Position numbers and translations under genes: made by a program
Source of the DNA: JBDTNQ01 sp039933635
GTDB taxonomy: Bacteria; Acidobacteriota; Vicinamibacteria; Vicinamibacterales; SCN-69-37
Assembly: GCA_039933635.1 (NCBI GenBank)
Contig: JBDTNQ010000060.1
Coordinates: 1-26,831 of the forward strand
Direction: 5' to 3'
DNA length: 26,831 bases
The notes under the pieces: generated by a model
Databases searched by the model: none
The model's input: only the letters and a program-made list of their open reading frames with translations
Told to the model about the DNA's origin: nothing
In this document: in pieces, positions 1 to 8,331 of the stretch
Layout: every line of letters begins with the position of its first letter
How positions within the stretch are numbered: the stretch's first letter is position 1

Positions 1-30
1 CGGATGGATGTAGCCGACGAGGATGCTCAT
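1..30 (-). CDS. 5' end of an unidentified early-operon gene (partial)
   Basis: Only the first ten codons are present (MSILVGYIHP); the gene continues beyond the left edge. Its ATG (30..28) overlaps the TGA stop of the preceding gene (29..27) as ATGA, so it is translationally coupled and belongs to the same leftward operon. Nothing can be said about function from ten residues. Confidence 0.6.
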   Translation of the reverse strand, partial: MSILVGYIHP

Positions 31-242
31 GCGCGCACCGCCCGGTATTGCTTCCGCACGGGCGACCCCTCGAACGGCTCGGCGATCACCTTCCCGGTGG
101 CCAGCAGCACCCGCAGAGCCGGTCGCGCGCATTGGCGACAGAGACCGAGGCGCTTCTCAAGCTGCACGGCCGTCAGTGGACCGCGCAAGAGCGCCTGCAG
201 GATCATCGTGTCCGTGCTGACGCCGCCTTTCTGTTGGTGCAT
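27..242 (-). CDS. Small winged-helix-like protein, 71 aa
   Basis: The protein starts MHQQKGG at an ATG lying 2 bases after the TGA of the upstream gene, and ends in an ATGA overlap with the next gene. A longer reading of this frame upstream of the ATG is low-complexity Arg/Ala/Pro and belongs to the antisense of neighbours. Residues 10-60 alternate short helices (TMILQALLRG, TAVQLEKRLG) with a basic segment and a short hairpin-like end (GKVIAEPFEG), which resembles a winged helix. It is probably a small DNA-binding accessory protein of the phage; the function is unknown. No specific family is recognised. Confidence 0.65.
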   Translation of the reverse strand: MHQQKGGVSTDTMILQALLRGPLTAVQLEKRLGLCRQCARPALRVLLATGKVIAEPFEGSPVRKQYRAVRA

Positions 243-244
243 CC

Positions 245-517
245 TCACGCGGCCCGTCCCTTCTCGTGGGCGCGATAGGCGGCACGACGGCCCAGGTGGT
301 ACGCGCGAAGAATCGCCTCGTGCGGGTCGAGCACGAGCAGGCGCCGGACCAGGCGCCGTTCGAAGGACCGCGCGGTCGCGGCGCCGCCCTTCTGGCCCGC
401 GAGCTGACGCTGCTCCGCCGTGCGCAGCCGGTGCCAGCACGCCACCGTCGCGTACTTTGTCCGCCGGCCCGACCGGAGACGTACCGGGCGTCTGCAACCG
501 CACGCGCAGCGCGTCAC
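245..517 (-). CDS. Small Cys-rich basic protein, 90 aa
   Basis: The start is a GTG at 517..515 that overlaps the stop of the methyltransferase gene (GTGA). The frame is open much further upstream, but that part is antisense-like and overlaps the methyltransferase completely. The N-terminus carries a tight cysteine cluster (CACGC followed by RP, residues 4-11) and a further Cys-Trp-His at 27-29, a likely small zinc site. The rest is strongly basic, with many Arg residues and predicted helices. Small proteins with a CxCGC cluster are common among phage early genes, where they are usually left as hypothetical. Nucleic-acid binding is plausible from charge; the exact role is unknown. Confidence 0.7.
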   Translation of the reverse strand: MTRCACGCRRPVRLRSGRRTKYATVACWHRLRTAEQRQLAGQKGGAATARSFERRLVRRLLVLDPHEAILRAYHLGRRAAYRAHEKGRAA

Positions 518-1106
518 GCGGCCACCCGTTCGAAGATGGAGACCAGCCGGACGCGGTGATTGGTCGACCGGATGAGCGTGATGCGCCCGACCGTGACCCA
601 TTGCTGCTTGTTGTGCATCGGCCACACGCAATCGAGCCAGACGAGATGGCCGCCGGGCTGCGTGATGCGCGCGATCGACTCCAGGGCGCGACGTCGGTTC
701 AACGGCGGCGTCCGATACTTGTCGGCGTCCGCGGCTGAATACGGCGGGTCGGCAATCACCAACCGCGGCCGCCAGTTCAGGATGATGTTCGGCAGTTCGC
801 AGACGTCGGCCTGAATCTCCGCTGGCTGCAACAGATCGCACCGCTCGTAGTGACCGGGCGGTAGCGATCCGCTGAAGACATGCAACACGTCGGTCGGCAG
901 CGCGGACGGCGTGACGTCCGGAAACAGCGCCATCACACGCTCGAGATAGCCCGGCGGGTAGGCGCCGTAGAACTTCGACGCGTTCCGGTAGTCCTGGCCG
1001 CCGAGCCACGTGCCGTAGATCACGTCCCGGGCCTGTTCACGCACCACCTGGAGCGGTGGCCGATCCGGGAACAGCACGGCGTAGGCGTCGGCGCGGTCGC
1101 GGAGCG

Positions 1107-1110
<4 letters not shown>
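514..1110 (-). CDS. DNA methyltransferase with DPPY motif, 198 aa
   Basis: The protein carries the amino-methyltransferase motif IV as ADPPYSAAD near residue 120, the signature of N6-adenine (or N4-cytosine) DNA methylases. An upstream hydrophobic strand (DVLHVFSGSL) is a candidate S-adenosylmethionine-binding loop, and GGHLVWLDCV follows the catalytic strand as in class I methylases. At 198 aa it is short, with little room for a target-recognition domain, and no restriction endonuclease is visible nearby, so it looks like an orphan phage modification enzyme. The ATG overlaps the stop of the upstream winged-helix/AT-hook gene (ATGA) and has an AAGG Shine-Dalgarno 7 bases upstream. Its translation is therefore tied to that gene, which begins with a variable tetranucleotide repeat. 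Confidence 0.85.
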
Positions 1111-1871
<761 letters not shown>

Positions 1872-1878
1872 ATGTGCG

Positions 1879-2139
1879 TTACCTCTCCACCGTTTGGCCG
1901 TTCCGCCGAATAACCTCGAGCTCGACCGGGGAGAATCCGCGACCGAACGTATGCACCCACAACCGCAAGCGGCCGCCCTCGAGGACCGCCTGCAGTTCCA
2001 CCGCGGTCAGTTCCCATTCCGTCATCACCAGTCCCTCGACCGTCACGACCGCCGGCAAGGGTTCGTACTCGGGTTGGCCGGCGCCGAGCACGACACGGCG
2101 GGCGCCCGGGAGTGACTCTCGCGGCGGAATCGGGATCAC
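1879..2139 (-). CDS. Conserved-looking small protein of unknown function, 86 aa
   Basis: The start is GTG at 2139, overlapping the acyl carrier protein stop as GTGA; the longer frame upstream is a shadow of that gene. The chain is mostly beta-like (ARRVVLGAGQ, LPAVVTVEGL) with one helix (TAVELQAVLEGG) and a closing strand (RLRLWVHTFG). No cysteine motif, membrane segment or signal is visible. It ends at TAA 1881..1879, overlapping the ribosome site of the repeat-containing gene. The place between an acyl carrier protein and a DNA-modification module gives no firm hint. Not recognised. Confidence 0.7.
   Translation of the reverse strand: MIPIPPRESLPGARRVVLGAGQPEYEPLPAVVTVEGLVMTEWELTAVELQAVLEGGRLRLWVHTFGRGFSPVELEVIRRNGQTVER
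1881..1888 (-). promoter_or_regulatory. Strong ribosome binding site for the out-of-frame ATG at 1873
   Basis: On the minus strand the sequence is GGAGAGGT followed by 7 bases and ATG. It overlaps the last codon and stop of the upstream gene. This site, not the weak one before GTG 1835, decides that ATG 1873 is the likely native start of the repeat-containing gene. Confidence 0.75.
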
Positions 2140-2390
2140 GCGGCGCCGACCTTCTTCCGCTCGACCCGCGCGGTCACGACGTCGACGAGCCGGCCGAACG
2201 TGGTGCACATCTCGGCGGTGTCGTCATCGATCTCGATGTCAAACTCTTCCTCGGCCGCCATGACCACCTCGACCAAGTCGAGCGAGTCGGCGCCGAGGTC
2301 ATCCCGGAACGACGCATCGCGCGTGATCTCGTCCTCCGGGAATCCGAGTTCCTTGCTGATGAGCGTGCGCAACCTCTCGTCGATCGCCAT
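2136..2390 (-). CDS. acpP: Acyl carrier protein, 84 aa
   Basis: The sequence is an almost textbook fatty-acid-type acyl carrier protein: GADSLDLVEV holds the serine (Ser36, the same position as in E. coli AcpP) that receives 4'-phosphopantetheine, and an acidic recognition helix follows (VVMAAEEEFDIEI). Family length is 75-85 aa, so this is complete. The ATG has GGAGG 5 bases upstream and overlaps the previous gene's stop (TGATG), so it is firmly embedded in the phage-type operon. No fatty-acid synthesis, ketosynthase or phosphopantetheinyl transferase gene is in the window, so it must be loaded by host enzymes. It could donate acyl groups to a phage enzyme encoded further left, or divert the host acyl pool. 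The C-terminal helix differs from AcpP (MCTTFGRLVD instead of KITTVQAAID). Confidence 0.92.
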   Translation of the reverse strand: MAIDERLRTLISKELGFPEDEITRDASFRDDLGADSLDLVEVVMAAEEEFDIEIDDDTAEMCTTFGRLVDVVTARVERKKVGAA

Positions 2391-2647
2391 CACCGCCTCC
2401 GTCGTCCGAACGTGTGTCGCGCCGCGCAGTCCGCCCAGTGGACGTGCACCATGTCGACCAGCCACTGCTCCCGATTCGTTTCCAATTCGTTCTGCCGCGC
2501 GAGCGCCTCGGGTGGGCGGTTGAACGGCATGTAGTTGCCGGTCTTGACGTTCTGGCAGAACCACACGGGCTTGCTGCAGTTCCGCGCGGTACACGCACGC
2601 TGGCGGATGGTGTCGGCCCAGATCCACATCGTGCGCTGCGTCGTCAT
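2390..2647 (-). CDS. Small Cys/His protein, zinc-ribbon-like, 85 aa
   Basis: A Cys at NCSKPVWFC, then a glycine turn and MPFN, resembles the small phage family in which a zinc knuckle is followed by a conserved MP(F/V)(N/D) motif. Later VHVHWADC (about 65-75) can complete a metal site. The ATG at 2647 overlaps the upstream stop and the TGA shares a base with the acyl carrier protein start. The role is unknown; nucleic-acid or protein binding through zinc is the most likely guess. Confidence 0.75.
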   Translation of the reverse strand: MTTQRTMWIWADTIRQRACTARNCSKPVWFCQNVKTGNYMPFNRPPEALARQNELETNREQWLVDMVHVHWADCAARHTFGRRRR

Positions 2648-2796
2648 TTCTTGCCCGCCTTGCGTTTCTGCTCACTGCGCGCGGTGATCTGGCAGGCCTG
2701 GCAGACGTGCGGCTTGTCCGGCGCCGGGTGGCGCCCGCACTTCAGGCACAGCCCCTTGCGCCGCCACTCCAACAACGTCTGCCCGGACACGCTCAC
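2644..2796 (-). CDS. Mini zinc-finger protein, about 50 aa
   Basis: The chain starts at GTG 2796 (VSVSGQTL) or GTG 2790; neither has a perfect ribosome site, although purine-rich GAAGAA precedes. CLKCGRHP and VCQACQ form a clear four-cysteine zinc knuckle at residues 17-35, followed by a Lys-rich tail. Small proteins of the form WRRKGLCxxCG occur often in phage genomes and are of unknown role. The frame continues upstream into ParB, but that part is a shadow. Confidence 0.7.
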   Translation of the reverse strand: MSVSGQTLLEWRRKGLCLKCGRHPAPDKPHVCQACQITARSEQKRKAGKK

Positions 2797-2810
2797 TTCT
2801 TCGCGCTCTT

Positions 2811-4268
2811 CTACTGAGCGGTCTTGGCTTTCAGGTCCGCGCGACCGGCCTTGAGCGCGGCCTTCCCTTTGGCGTCTTGCCCGGCCTGCCATGCCCTCTG
2901 AAAGGCCTTCAGGTCGAAGTCCCACGTCTTCGCTGCCTGCTCGACGTGGTAGCGATACTCCGGGTTGGGAATGTTCACGAGCGCCAAGACCTGCGCCGCG
3001 GTCGCATCGGTCAGGGTGATGTGGAAGTAGCGCTTAACGTTCTGCAGACGGTAGGAGTCGACGATGGAGCGCACGAACGCCGCGTTCACTTTCACGCGCG
3101 CGAGGTGCGCCGCCATGGCGAGGCATAGCGCCGGCGCCATCGCTTTGAATTGTTGTTCGTCGGCCCGCCGCTTCTCGTCCTCCTGCTGCTGACGCGCGCG
3201 GCGTTCCGCCCCAGACGCCGCCACCTGCGCCGCGCGCGGGTCCTTCGTGCGCTTCGTTGGCGGGAAGTGTCGGGGGCAGGACTTCTTCGTGCAAACGTCC
3301 AACACGCGGCTCTCGCCGCCATGGGTGATGACGCCGCGAATCGTGTGTGGACACCGGTCCTTCGGGCCCTTCACTTCACGCCACTTGCTGGGCGTCAGCG
3401 GAATCGGATCGTTCGGCGCGGCACCGAGCTTGTTCCTCGCGAGCGGGTCGAGCGAGAGCTCCACCAGTCGGGCCGGAGAACGGTTGTCATCACCGAACTC
3501 CGTGGCTTCCGCGGCCGCTGGAGCGTCCGCGTCGGCAATCGCGGCGGCGAGCTCGGGCTGAAAGTGTTTGACGTCACGGTGGGACGGATCAAAATGCGAG
3601 CGCGTACGGATGAACGACTCGAGTTCGTGCAAGGGCCGCAGGTCCTCGCGCTGGGGAATCCAGTCCGTGTCTTCAGCGAAGAGCGGACTCTCCCGCCACA
3701 CCACACCACTCACCGGGTCGGCGGCGATGGCCCGCAGTTTAGGTGTCAACCGCAACAGCTTCTCGGCGTGGGCGACCGACAGCCGGTCCTCTGCCAGTGC
3801 GGCCAGCAGCCCCTGCTCGAGTTCGAGCAGCTTGAGTCGGCGGTAGACATAGCTCTCGGACTTCCCCACCTTCGCCGCGACCACGGCGACGGTGTAATGC
3901 TTGTCGGCCTTCAGGAGCGCCTTGTAGCCCTCGGCCTCGTCGAGCGGGTGGACGTCCTCACGCTGCCCGTTTTCAATGACCGCCAGTTCCAGAGCCGCCG
4001 TGTCGTCAATCACGCGGACGACCGAGGGCATCGACGTCAGGCCCGCGAGCTTCGACGCGCGGAATCGCCGGCTGCCGGCGAGAATCTCGAACATGTCGGG
4101 CTTGCCGTTCGCCCGCACGACGATCGGCTCGATGATGCCCTTCTGCCGGATCGACTCGGCCAGTTCCTCGAGCTTGCCCGTGTCGTAGTGCTTGCGAGGA
4201 TTCCACTTCGATTCGACCAGCGAGCTGATCGGAATGTCGCGATACGCGGAGTGAGTCACTGGGTCCAT
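2811..4268 (-). CDS. ParB/Spo0J-family protein with C-terminal Cys cluster, 485 aa
   Basis: The N-terminal ParB domain (about 10-105) is clear: IPISSLVESKWNPRKHYD, then the CTP-binding motif as AGSRRFRAS near residue 65 (usual GERRxRA). A helix-turn-helix follows (VAAKVGKSESYVYRRL, about 135-155), used in parS binding by the family. About residues 315-345 contain CPHT...VCTKKSCPRH, a probable zinc site, and after it a charged coiled coil. The start is uncertain: ATG 4268 has AGAGG 10 bases upstream, while ATG 4292 overlaps the previous gene by 11 bases. No ParA partner or obvious parS is visible in the window. In an element of this kind ParB may serve plasmid-like maintenance, replication control or transcription; the partner could lie to the left. 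Confidence 0.88.
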   Translation of the reverse strand: MDPVTHSAYRDIPISSLVESKWNPRKHYDTGKLEELAESIRQKGIIEPIVVRANGKPDMFEILAGSRRFRASKLAGLTSMPSVVRVIDDTAALELAVIENGQREDVHPLDEAEGYKALLKADKHYTVAVVAAKVGKSESYVYRRLKLLELEQGLLAALAEDRLSVAHAEKLLRLTPKLRAIAADPVSGVVWRESPLFAEDTDWIPQREDLRPLHELESFIRTRSHFDPSHRDVKHFQPELAAAIADADAPAAAEATEFGDDNRSPARLVELSLDPLARNKLGAAPNDPIPLTPSKWREVKGPKDRCPHTIRGVITHGGESRVLDVCTKKSCPRHFPPTKRTKDPRAAQVAASGAERRARQQQEDEKRRADEQQFKAMAPALCLAMAAHLARVKVNAAFVRSIVDSYRLQNVKRYFHITLTDATAAQVLALVNIPNPEYRYHVEQAAKTWDFDLKAFQRAWQAGQDAKGKAALKAGRADLKAKTAQ

Positions 4269-4281
4269 GGGATGCACGCCT

Positions 4282-4605
4282 CTACTGGTCATTGCGCCCG
4301 CCAGATGCGGCCGCTTTCGAATCGAAGAAACTGCCGGCAACGGCCGACAGGGGAACGGGTTGACGAACGGGCGGCACGCGCGCCTGTTGCGCTGGTCGCA
4401 CGATGCGAGTCGGAACGCTCTCCGCTTCCAGGCGGAACCGCTCGAGGTCGACCTCGGCCTGGTCGACGGGAAATCCCATCGCGGCCGCGCACGGCGCGCA
4501 GCGGACCTTCTTCGCCGTGGACACCAACGCGATCGGGGCGTCGGCCGGGATGACTTCGCAACAGTTCCCGCACGTCACGGCGAGGGTCGACACGGTCCAG
4601 ATCAC
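4282..4605 (-). CDS. Zinc-ribbon protein of unknown function, 107 aa
   Basis: CGNCCEVIPADAP near residue 12 and RCAPCAAA near residue 35 give two CxxC knuckles of a small zinc ribbon. The C-terminal half is Arg/Pro/Val-rich and looks disordered. The GTG start at 4605 overlaps the stop of the upstream HNH gene (GTGA), and the end overlaps the possible ParB start. Likely a nucleic-acid-binding accessory of the replication module; no name can be given. Confidence 0.72.
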   Translation of the reverse strand: MIWTVSTLAVTCGNCCEVIPADAPIALVSTAKKVRCAPCAAAMGFPVDQAEVDLERFRLEAESVPTRIVRPAQQARVPPVRQPVPLSAVAGSFFDSKAAASGGRNDQ

Positions 4606-5522
4606 GCTCGCCTCCGCTGGTGCTCGGCGGAATCGAGCGCCCTCGTGACCCGTCCGGCGTCGTAGGGAATCCGCGCTTTGCCTGCCCGGTGCTTGAGTTC
4701 GGTCTTCGCGTCAGCGGCTTCGAGGGCACCGGTCGCGACATCCGCGAGGACGTCGTGTGCCAAGCGCACCAAGACGGCATGCGTGTCGGGCGCGATTTCG
4801 CGCTGCTCTTGACCTTGGGGTTTTCTATCCGGACGCTCTCTGTCCGGATCTGTGGATGTGGATGTGGATGCTTGTTCGTATTTGAATCCGATTTGACTCT
4901 TGGGTGTTGAATCGGATTCAAATCCGGTTCCGAGTAGTTTTGGCTCCTTCGGCGGCAACAGCGGCATACCTGCCCCTGTCGGGGTTCGGCCGAGCTTCCG
5001 ACTGTTACAGCTGCGGCAGGCCACCACTAGGTTCTCGAGGTGATTGCCCGCGTAGGGCTCGACATGGTCGTACGTGCCACCATGGGGCCCCTTCTTGTCG
5101 GCCCACCGAACGTAGCGATGGCAGTAGCGGCAGAAGTCGCCGTCTCGATCTCGGATCTCTCGTCGCAGGGTCGGGTCCTTGAACAGCGCCATCCGCTGCT
5201 TCGCCGTCAGACGGCCGATGGATACCGCCTCGCGGCTCTCGTTCCAATCGAGGAAATCGTGAACTTGGTAGCCCGTCTCGGTGATGTGCCAGAGCGGGGA
5301 ACGGCCCGGAACGAGGCTCGCGCAGAGTTCATGCGCGATCAGCAACTGGACGTTCTTGGCCCGAACGCCGAACGTCGGAATGACGTGGCGCGGGATGGCC
5401 CCGTCGGTCAGGTTGCGCTGGCAATAGATGAGGCCGGCGACCCACAGCCGGTAGGCGCCGTCCGATAGGGCCAGGAGCTTCGCGTGGCCGCCAGCGTTGT
5501 CGTCAATCCGGGCCCACGGCAT
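4602..5522 (-). CDS. Replication-initiator-like protein with embedded HNH domain, 306 aa
   Basis: The start is ATG 5522, with GAGG 8 bases upstream; the frame extends further but without a ribosome site. The N-terminus (MPWARIDDNAGGHAKLLALS, then a winged-helix-like region to about 110) resembles the N-terminal domain of phage replisome organiser or DnaD-like proteins. Residues about 130-175 form a complete HNH nuclease: CRYCHR, YDHVEPY with the catalytic His, then NLVVACRSCNSRKLG. The C-terminal part is polar and Thr/Ser-rich, then helical. Phage replication proteins of this layout, with an HNH inserted after the initiator domain, are common. The HNH could be a homing-type insertion or a working nicking module; the sequence does not decide. 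It lies between SbcCD and ParB. Confidence 0.8.
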   Translation of the reverse strand: MPWARIDDNAGGHAKLLALSDGAYRLWVAGLIYCQRNLTDGAIPRHVIPTFGVRAKNVQLLIAHELCASLVPGRSPLWHITETGYQVHDFLDWNESREAVSIGRLTAKQRMALFKDPTLRREIRDRDGDFCRYCHRYVRWADKKGPHGGTYDHVEPYAGNHLENLVVACRSCNSRKLGRTPTGAGMPLLPPKEPKLLGTGFESDSTPKSQIGFKYEQASTSTSTDPDRERPDRKPQGQEQREIAPDTHAVLVRLAHDVLADVATGALEAADAKTELKHRAGKARIPYDAGRVTRALDSAEHQRRRA

Positions 5523-5572
5523 CAGCGACACCTCGGCTGTGATGGGTTGCTGGGGAACGGAGAACGCGTCAT

Positions 5573-5755
5573 CTACCCTCGCTGGCCCTTGTCCGTCGCC
5601 GGTTCGTGGAGGCGTAGCGCTCGCAACGCGATGATGACGTCCGCATCGCACCGGCACAGCAGTTGCCGCCGTCGGCGCAGGAGGGCTCGCATCCGTACCT
5701 GTTGGGCCCTGGTCTCAAGGCGGTCACAGATGGCTTGTGCGGCTTCGCGTGTCAT
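5573..5755 (-). CDS. Small basic helical protein, 60 aa
   Basis: The ATG overlaps the SbcC stop (ATGA) and has GGAGG 4 bases upstream. The chain is one long Arg-rich helical run (REAAQAICDRLETRAQQVRM, then LLRRRR) with one CRC pair. No motif is recognised. A 50-base gap without features separates it from the replication gene downstream. Its tight coupling to SbcC suggests an accessory to that module, but this is inference. Confidence 0.62.
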   Translation of the reverse strand: MTREAAQAICDRLETRAQQVRMRALLRRRRQLLCRCDADVIIALRALRLHEPATDKGQRG

Positions 5756-8331
5756 GCGGCCTCCGTGCGGGAGAAGGGCGGGTAGACGAGCCGCGCAGTC
5801 CCGCCCTCGACGACGAGCTGCACGTCGGCCATCGCCGCGACGTCCGGGTTGTGCGTGATGACGTACAAGTGGTGAAACCCGCCACGCTCACGGATGCGCC
5901 GGAGCATCGCGAGGTAGCGCGGCGCGTTCTCGCTGTCGAGGGCGCCACCCGTCTCGTCCCGCCAGCAAGTCCGAATCGGCAGCACGTTCCGTGTGTTGCA
6001 GAACAAGGCGATCGCGGACTTGATGGCCTCGTCGACGATGACCTGCTCACCGCCGGACATGTCGCTGAGGTCGCGCGATTCGCCACCGCGCTCGGCATCC
6101 CATGCTTTCAGGTCGAACGTCTCCTTCATGCCTTTGCCGTCGGCCTTCACGGCCTGGGTGAGCAGCTCCACCGTGAAACGGCCGCTGAAGCAGGACTGCA
6201 GGAGGTCGTTCGCAATCGCCGACACGCCGGGCCCGGCGGCGTCGATCTCGAGGACCGGTAACCCATCGCGACTGAACACGCGCGCGAGCGCCTGCCATTC
6301 GATGAGCTCGGTGTCGAGCGTGGCGATGTCCGCTTCGAGGTCCTGCCGTTCGGCCTGCCGCTGGCGGAACTCCGATCGGCGACGTTCGAATGCGTCGACG
6401 GTGGCCTCGAGGCGAGCCAGGTCGGCTTGCACGTTGGCGAGAGCGGCCCGGGCCCGGGCGACGGCCGTCTCGGCCGCGGCGCGATTGACCGCGGCATCTT
6501 GCGCTGAGGCGACGGCGTCGGCCGAGGTCTGCATCACGCGGTCGAGCTGCTGCAGGTCCGCGCGAACGGTGTCACTCCGCTGGTCCAGGGCCGCGAGGTC
6601 CGCGTCCGTCGTCGTCTTCAGCGCGAGGCCTTCTGAGACCGCCGTGTCCTGCGCCTGCGTCCACTCCGCTTCGATGGTCACCACGCGGTGGGCGACATCG
6701 GCGGCGCGCGTGGCGCGGTACTGGCGTGCGGCCTCGCGCTGCGCGTCGACGTCCTGGTCCAGGGCGCAGAGCTGCCCCTCCAGGTCCGTCACGCGTTCTG
6801 CAGCCACCGCGAGCCGCGCGTGTTCATCGCGGGTGGTGGCGAATGGGGCCAACTGATCCTTCAGCTCGCGGAGTCGGCGGAAGGCCTCCGCTTCCGCCGC
6901 CTTGGCCTCGAGATACGCGGCCGTCGTGACGATGACGACCTGCTCGGCGGCACGAAGACGGGCGACGCCGGCTTCGTAGATCGGGATCTTCGTGCGCGCT
7001 TCCACGGCCTGCTGCACGAACGCGCATCCGGCCTCTGCGCACTTGTCGCCGAAGGGCACGCGCTCGAGCAGCGTGGCGTCCGCCGTCGCGCGCGCGAGGT
7101 CCGCTGGGAAGCTGGCCTCGGCGCGCTCAGCGGCACGGGCTTCCTGGCCCCGCGTCAGCAGTTCGGCGGTCGTCAGACGCGCGGCTTCGTGGACCGTGGT
7201 CGCGTGGGTGATGTCGGCCTCGAGCTGCTGAAGGTCGCGAAGCTGCCCGGCGATGATCTCGGCGTGTTCGAGGAGAGTGCGATTGTTCTGCAGGCGCTCC
7301 TGTAGTTCCGCCCGTCGCTCGCGGGCCTGGCTGTCGATGCGCTCGACCGCGCCGGCGAGTTCCTGATCGAGATCCGCCGTCGACGGCAGAGACGCCAACG
7401 CACGCTCGTAGCGCTGCTGGGCGTCGGCCCGGCGCCGGACGATGGCCGCGTGGCTGTCACGACCGCGGCGGTCGACCGCGGCGCGTTCGTCCGGCACGGC
7501 GGCCAGCTGACGCGCGAGGGCGTCACGGCGGGCCAGGTGGACCGCCTGCGCCTGCAGCGCGGCCTGTCCGGCTTTGTCGGCGGCGATGGCGACGTCCGCT
7601 TGCGCCTCCAGACCCAGCAGCTCCTCGACGGCGCGTTCACGGGCGAGGTCGAGGGTGCCGAGCTCCAGCTGCAGGCGGTTCGCTTCCTCGCCGATGGCAT
7701 CCGCCTGCGCGTCGGTGGTCGTGGGCGCGAGGACTTCGACCTTGGCGGACAGTTCCGCCCGCCGTCGATCGACGGCCTGGGCGGCCGCGCGGGCCGTCGT
7801 CGCGAAGGCTTCGAGCTGGTTGAGGCCGAGCAGCTCGGTGAAGAGGTCCTTCTTCCCCTTCCGATCGAGGGTCGTGAAGCTACCCCTCTTGTTCTGCGCG
7901 GCGAACGCCGACGCGAGGAGCGTGTCCATTTTCGGGAACGTGCGCGTCACCGCCGCGTCGAACGTCGACGCTTTGCCATCGTTCAGGCGCGTCACGCGGC
8001 CGTCGACGCCGGTGTGCTCGAGCACCGCGTCACGCTTGCGGGCGAGGCCGTCGAGGTTCGTGCGGGCCCGGTACCGCCCGCCAGCGTCGAACGACACCTC
8101 GACGTCGATGAACGCATCCCGGCGGCCGCTGACCAGGTCGAACAGCGGCTTGTCGGCGCGGCTTGGCATCTCGCCGTAGATGCCGGCGAACATCGATTCG
8201 AGGATGGTGGTCTTGCCGGCGCCGTTCGATCCGACCACGGCGATGATGCCCGCGGGCACCCCGGTCAGGTCGAGCGTGAGCGGCTCGTGAAAGCGGAGGA
8301 TGCCGTCGAGGCTGAGGCGTTCGATCTTCAT
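5752..8331 (-). CDS. sbcC: SbcC/Rad50-like nuclease ATPase subunit, 859 aa
   Basis: SbcC with SbcD makes a DNA double-strand and hairpin nuclease. Walker A is GSNGAGKTT at 34-42, then a Q-loop-like AAQNKRGSF region, two long coiled-coil arms, the ABC signature as LSDMSGGEQ near 755, a D-loop GGALD, and the switch His in VITHNPD near 824. Two departures stand out. The zinc hook between the arms reads KCAEAGC (CX4C) instead of CXXC, and the strand before the Walker B acids is IRTCWRDE, less hydrophobic than usual, though Asp-Glu is kept. ATG overlaps the SbcD stop and has GAGG upstream. The 859-aa length is shorter than chromosomal SbcC (about 1050) and typical of phage versions. Acts with the next entry and probably the 446-aa protein in recombination or replication. 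Confidence 0.92.
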   Translation of the reverse strand: MKIERLSLDGILRFHEPLTLDLTGVPAGIIAVVGSNGAGKTTILESMFAGIYGEMPSRADKPLFDLVSGRRDAFIDVEVSFDAGGRYRARTNLDGLARKRDAVLEHTGVDGRVTRLNDGKASTFDAAVTRTFPKMDTLLASAFAAQNKRGSFTTLDRKGKKDLFTELLGLNQLEAFATTARAAAQAVDRRRAELSAKVEVLAPTTTDAQADAIGEEANRLQLELGTLDLARERAVEELLGLEAQADVAIAADKAGQAALQAQAVHLARRDALARQLAAVPDERAAVDRRGRDSHAAIVRRRADAQQRYERALASLPSTADLDQELAGAVERIDSQARERRAELQERLQNNRTLLEHAEIIAGQLRDLQQLEADITHATTVHEAARLTTAELLTRGQEARAAERAEASFPADLARATADATLLERVPFGDKCAEAGCAFVQQAVEARTKIPIYEAGVARLRAAEQVVIVTTAAYLEAKAAEAEAFRRLRELKDQLAPFATTRDEHARLAVAAERVTDLEGQLCALDQDVDAQREAARQYRATRAADVAHRVVTIEAEWTQAQDTAVSEGLALKTTTDADLAALDQRSDTVRADLQQLDRVMQTSADAVASAQDAAVNRAAAETAVARARAALANVQADLARLEATVDAFERRRSEFRQRQAERQDLEADIATLDTELIEWQALARVFSRDGLPVLEIDAAGPGVSAIANDLLQSCFSGRFTVELLTQAVKADGKGMKETFDLKAWDAERGGESRDLSDMSGGEQVIVDEAIKSAIALFCNTRNVLPIRTCWRDETGGALDSENAPRYLAMLRRIRERGGFHHLYVITHNPDVAAMADVQLVVEGGTARLVYPPFSRTEAA

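Noticed and set aside
245..1009. 254-codon minus-strand frame from 1009
   Set aside because: Only the last 90 codons (from GTG 517) look like protein; the rest overlaps the methyltransferase in another frame.
3150..4553. Long + strand frame of 467 codons opposite parB
   Set aside because: It is the antisense of ParB and the zinc-ribbon gene; Arg/Val/Leu-rich with no domain, a usual result of high GC.
4289..4921. 210-codon minus-strand frame
   Set aside because: Overlaps the HNH replication gene and zinc-ribbon gene out of frame; composition is shadow-like.
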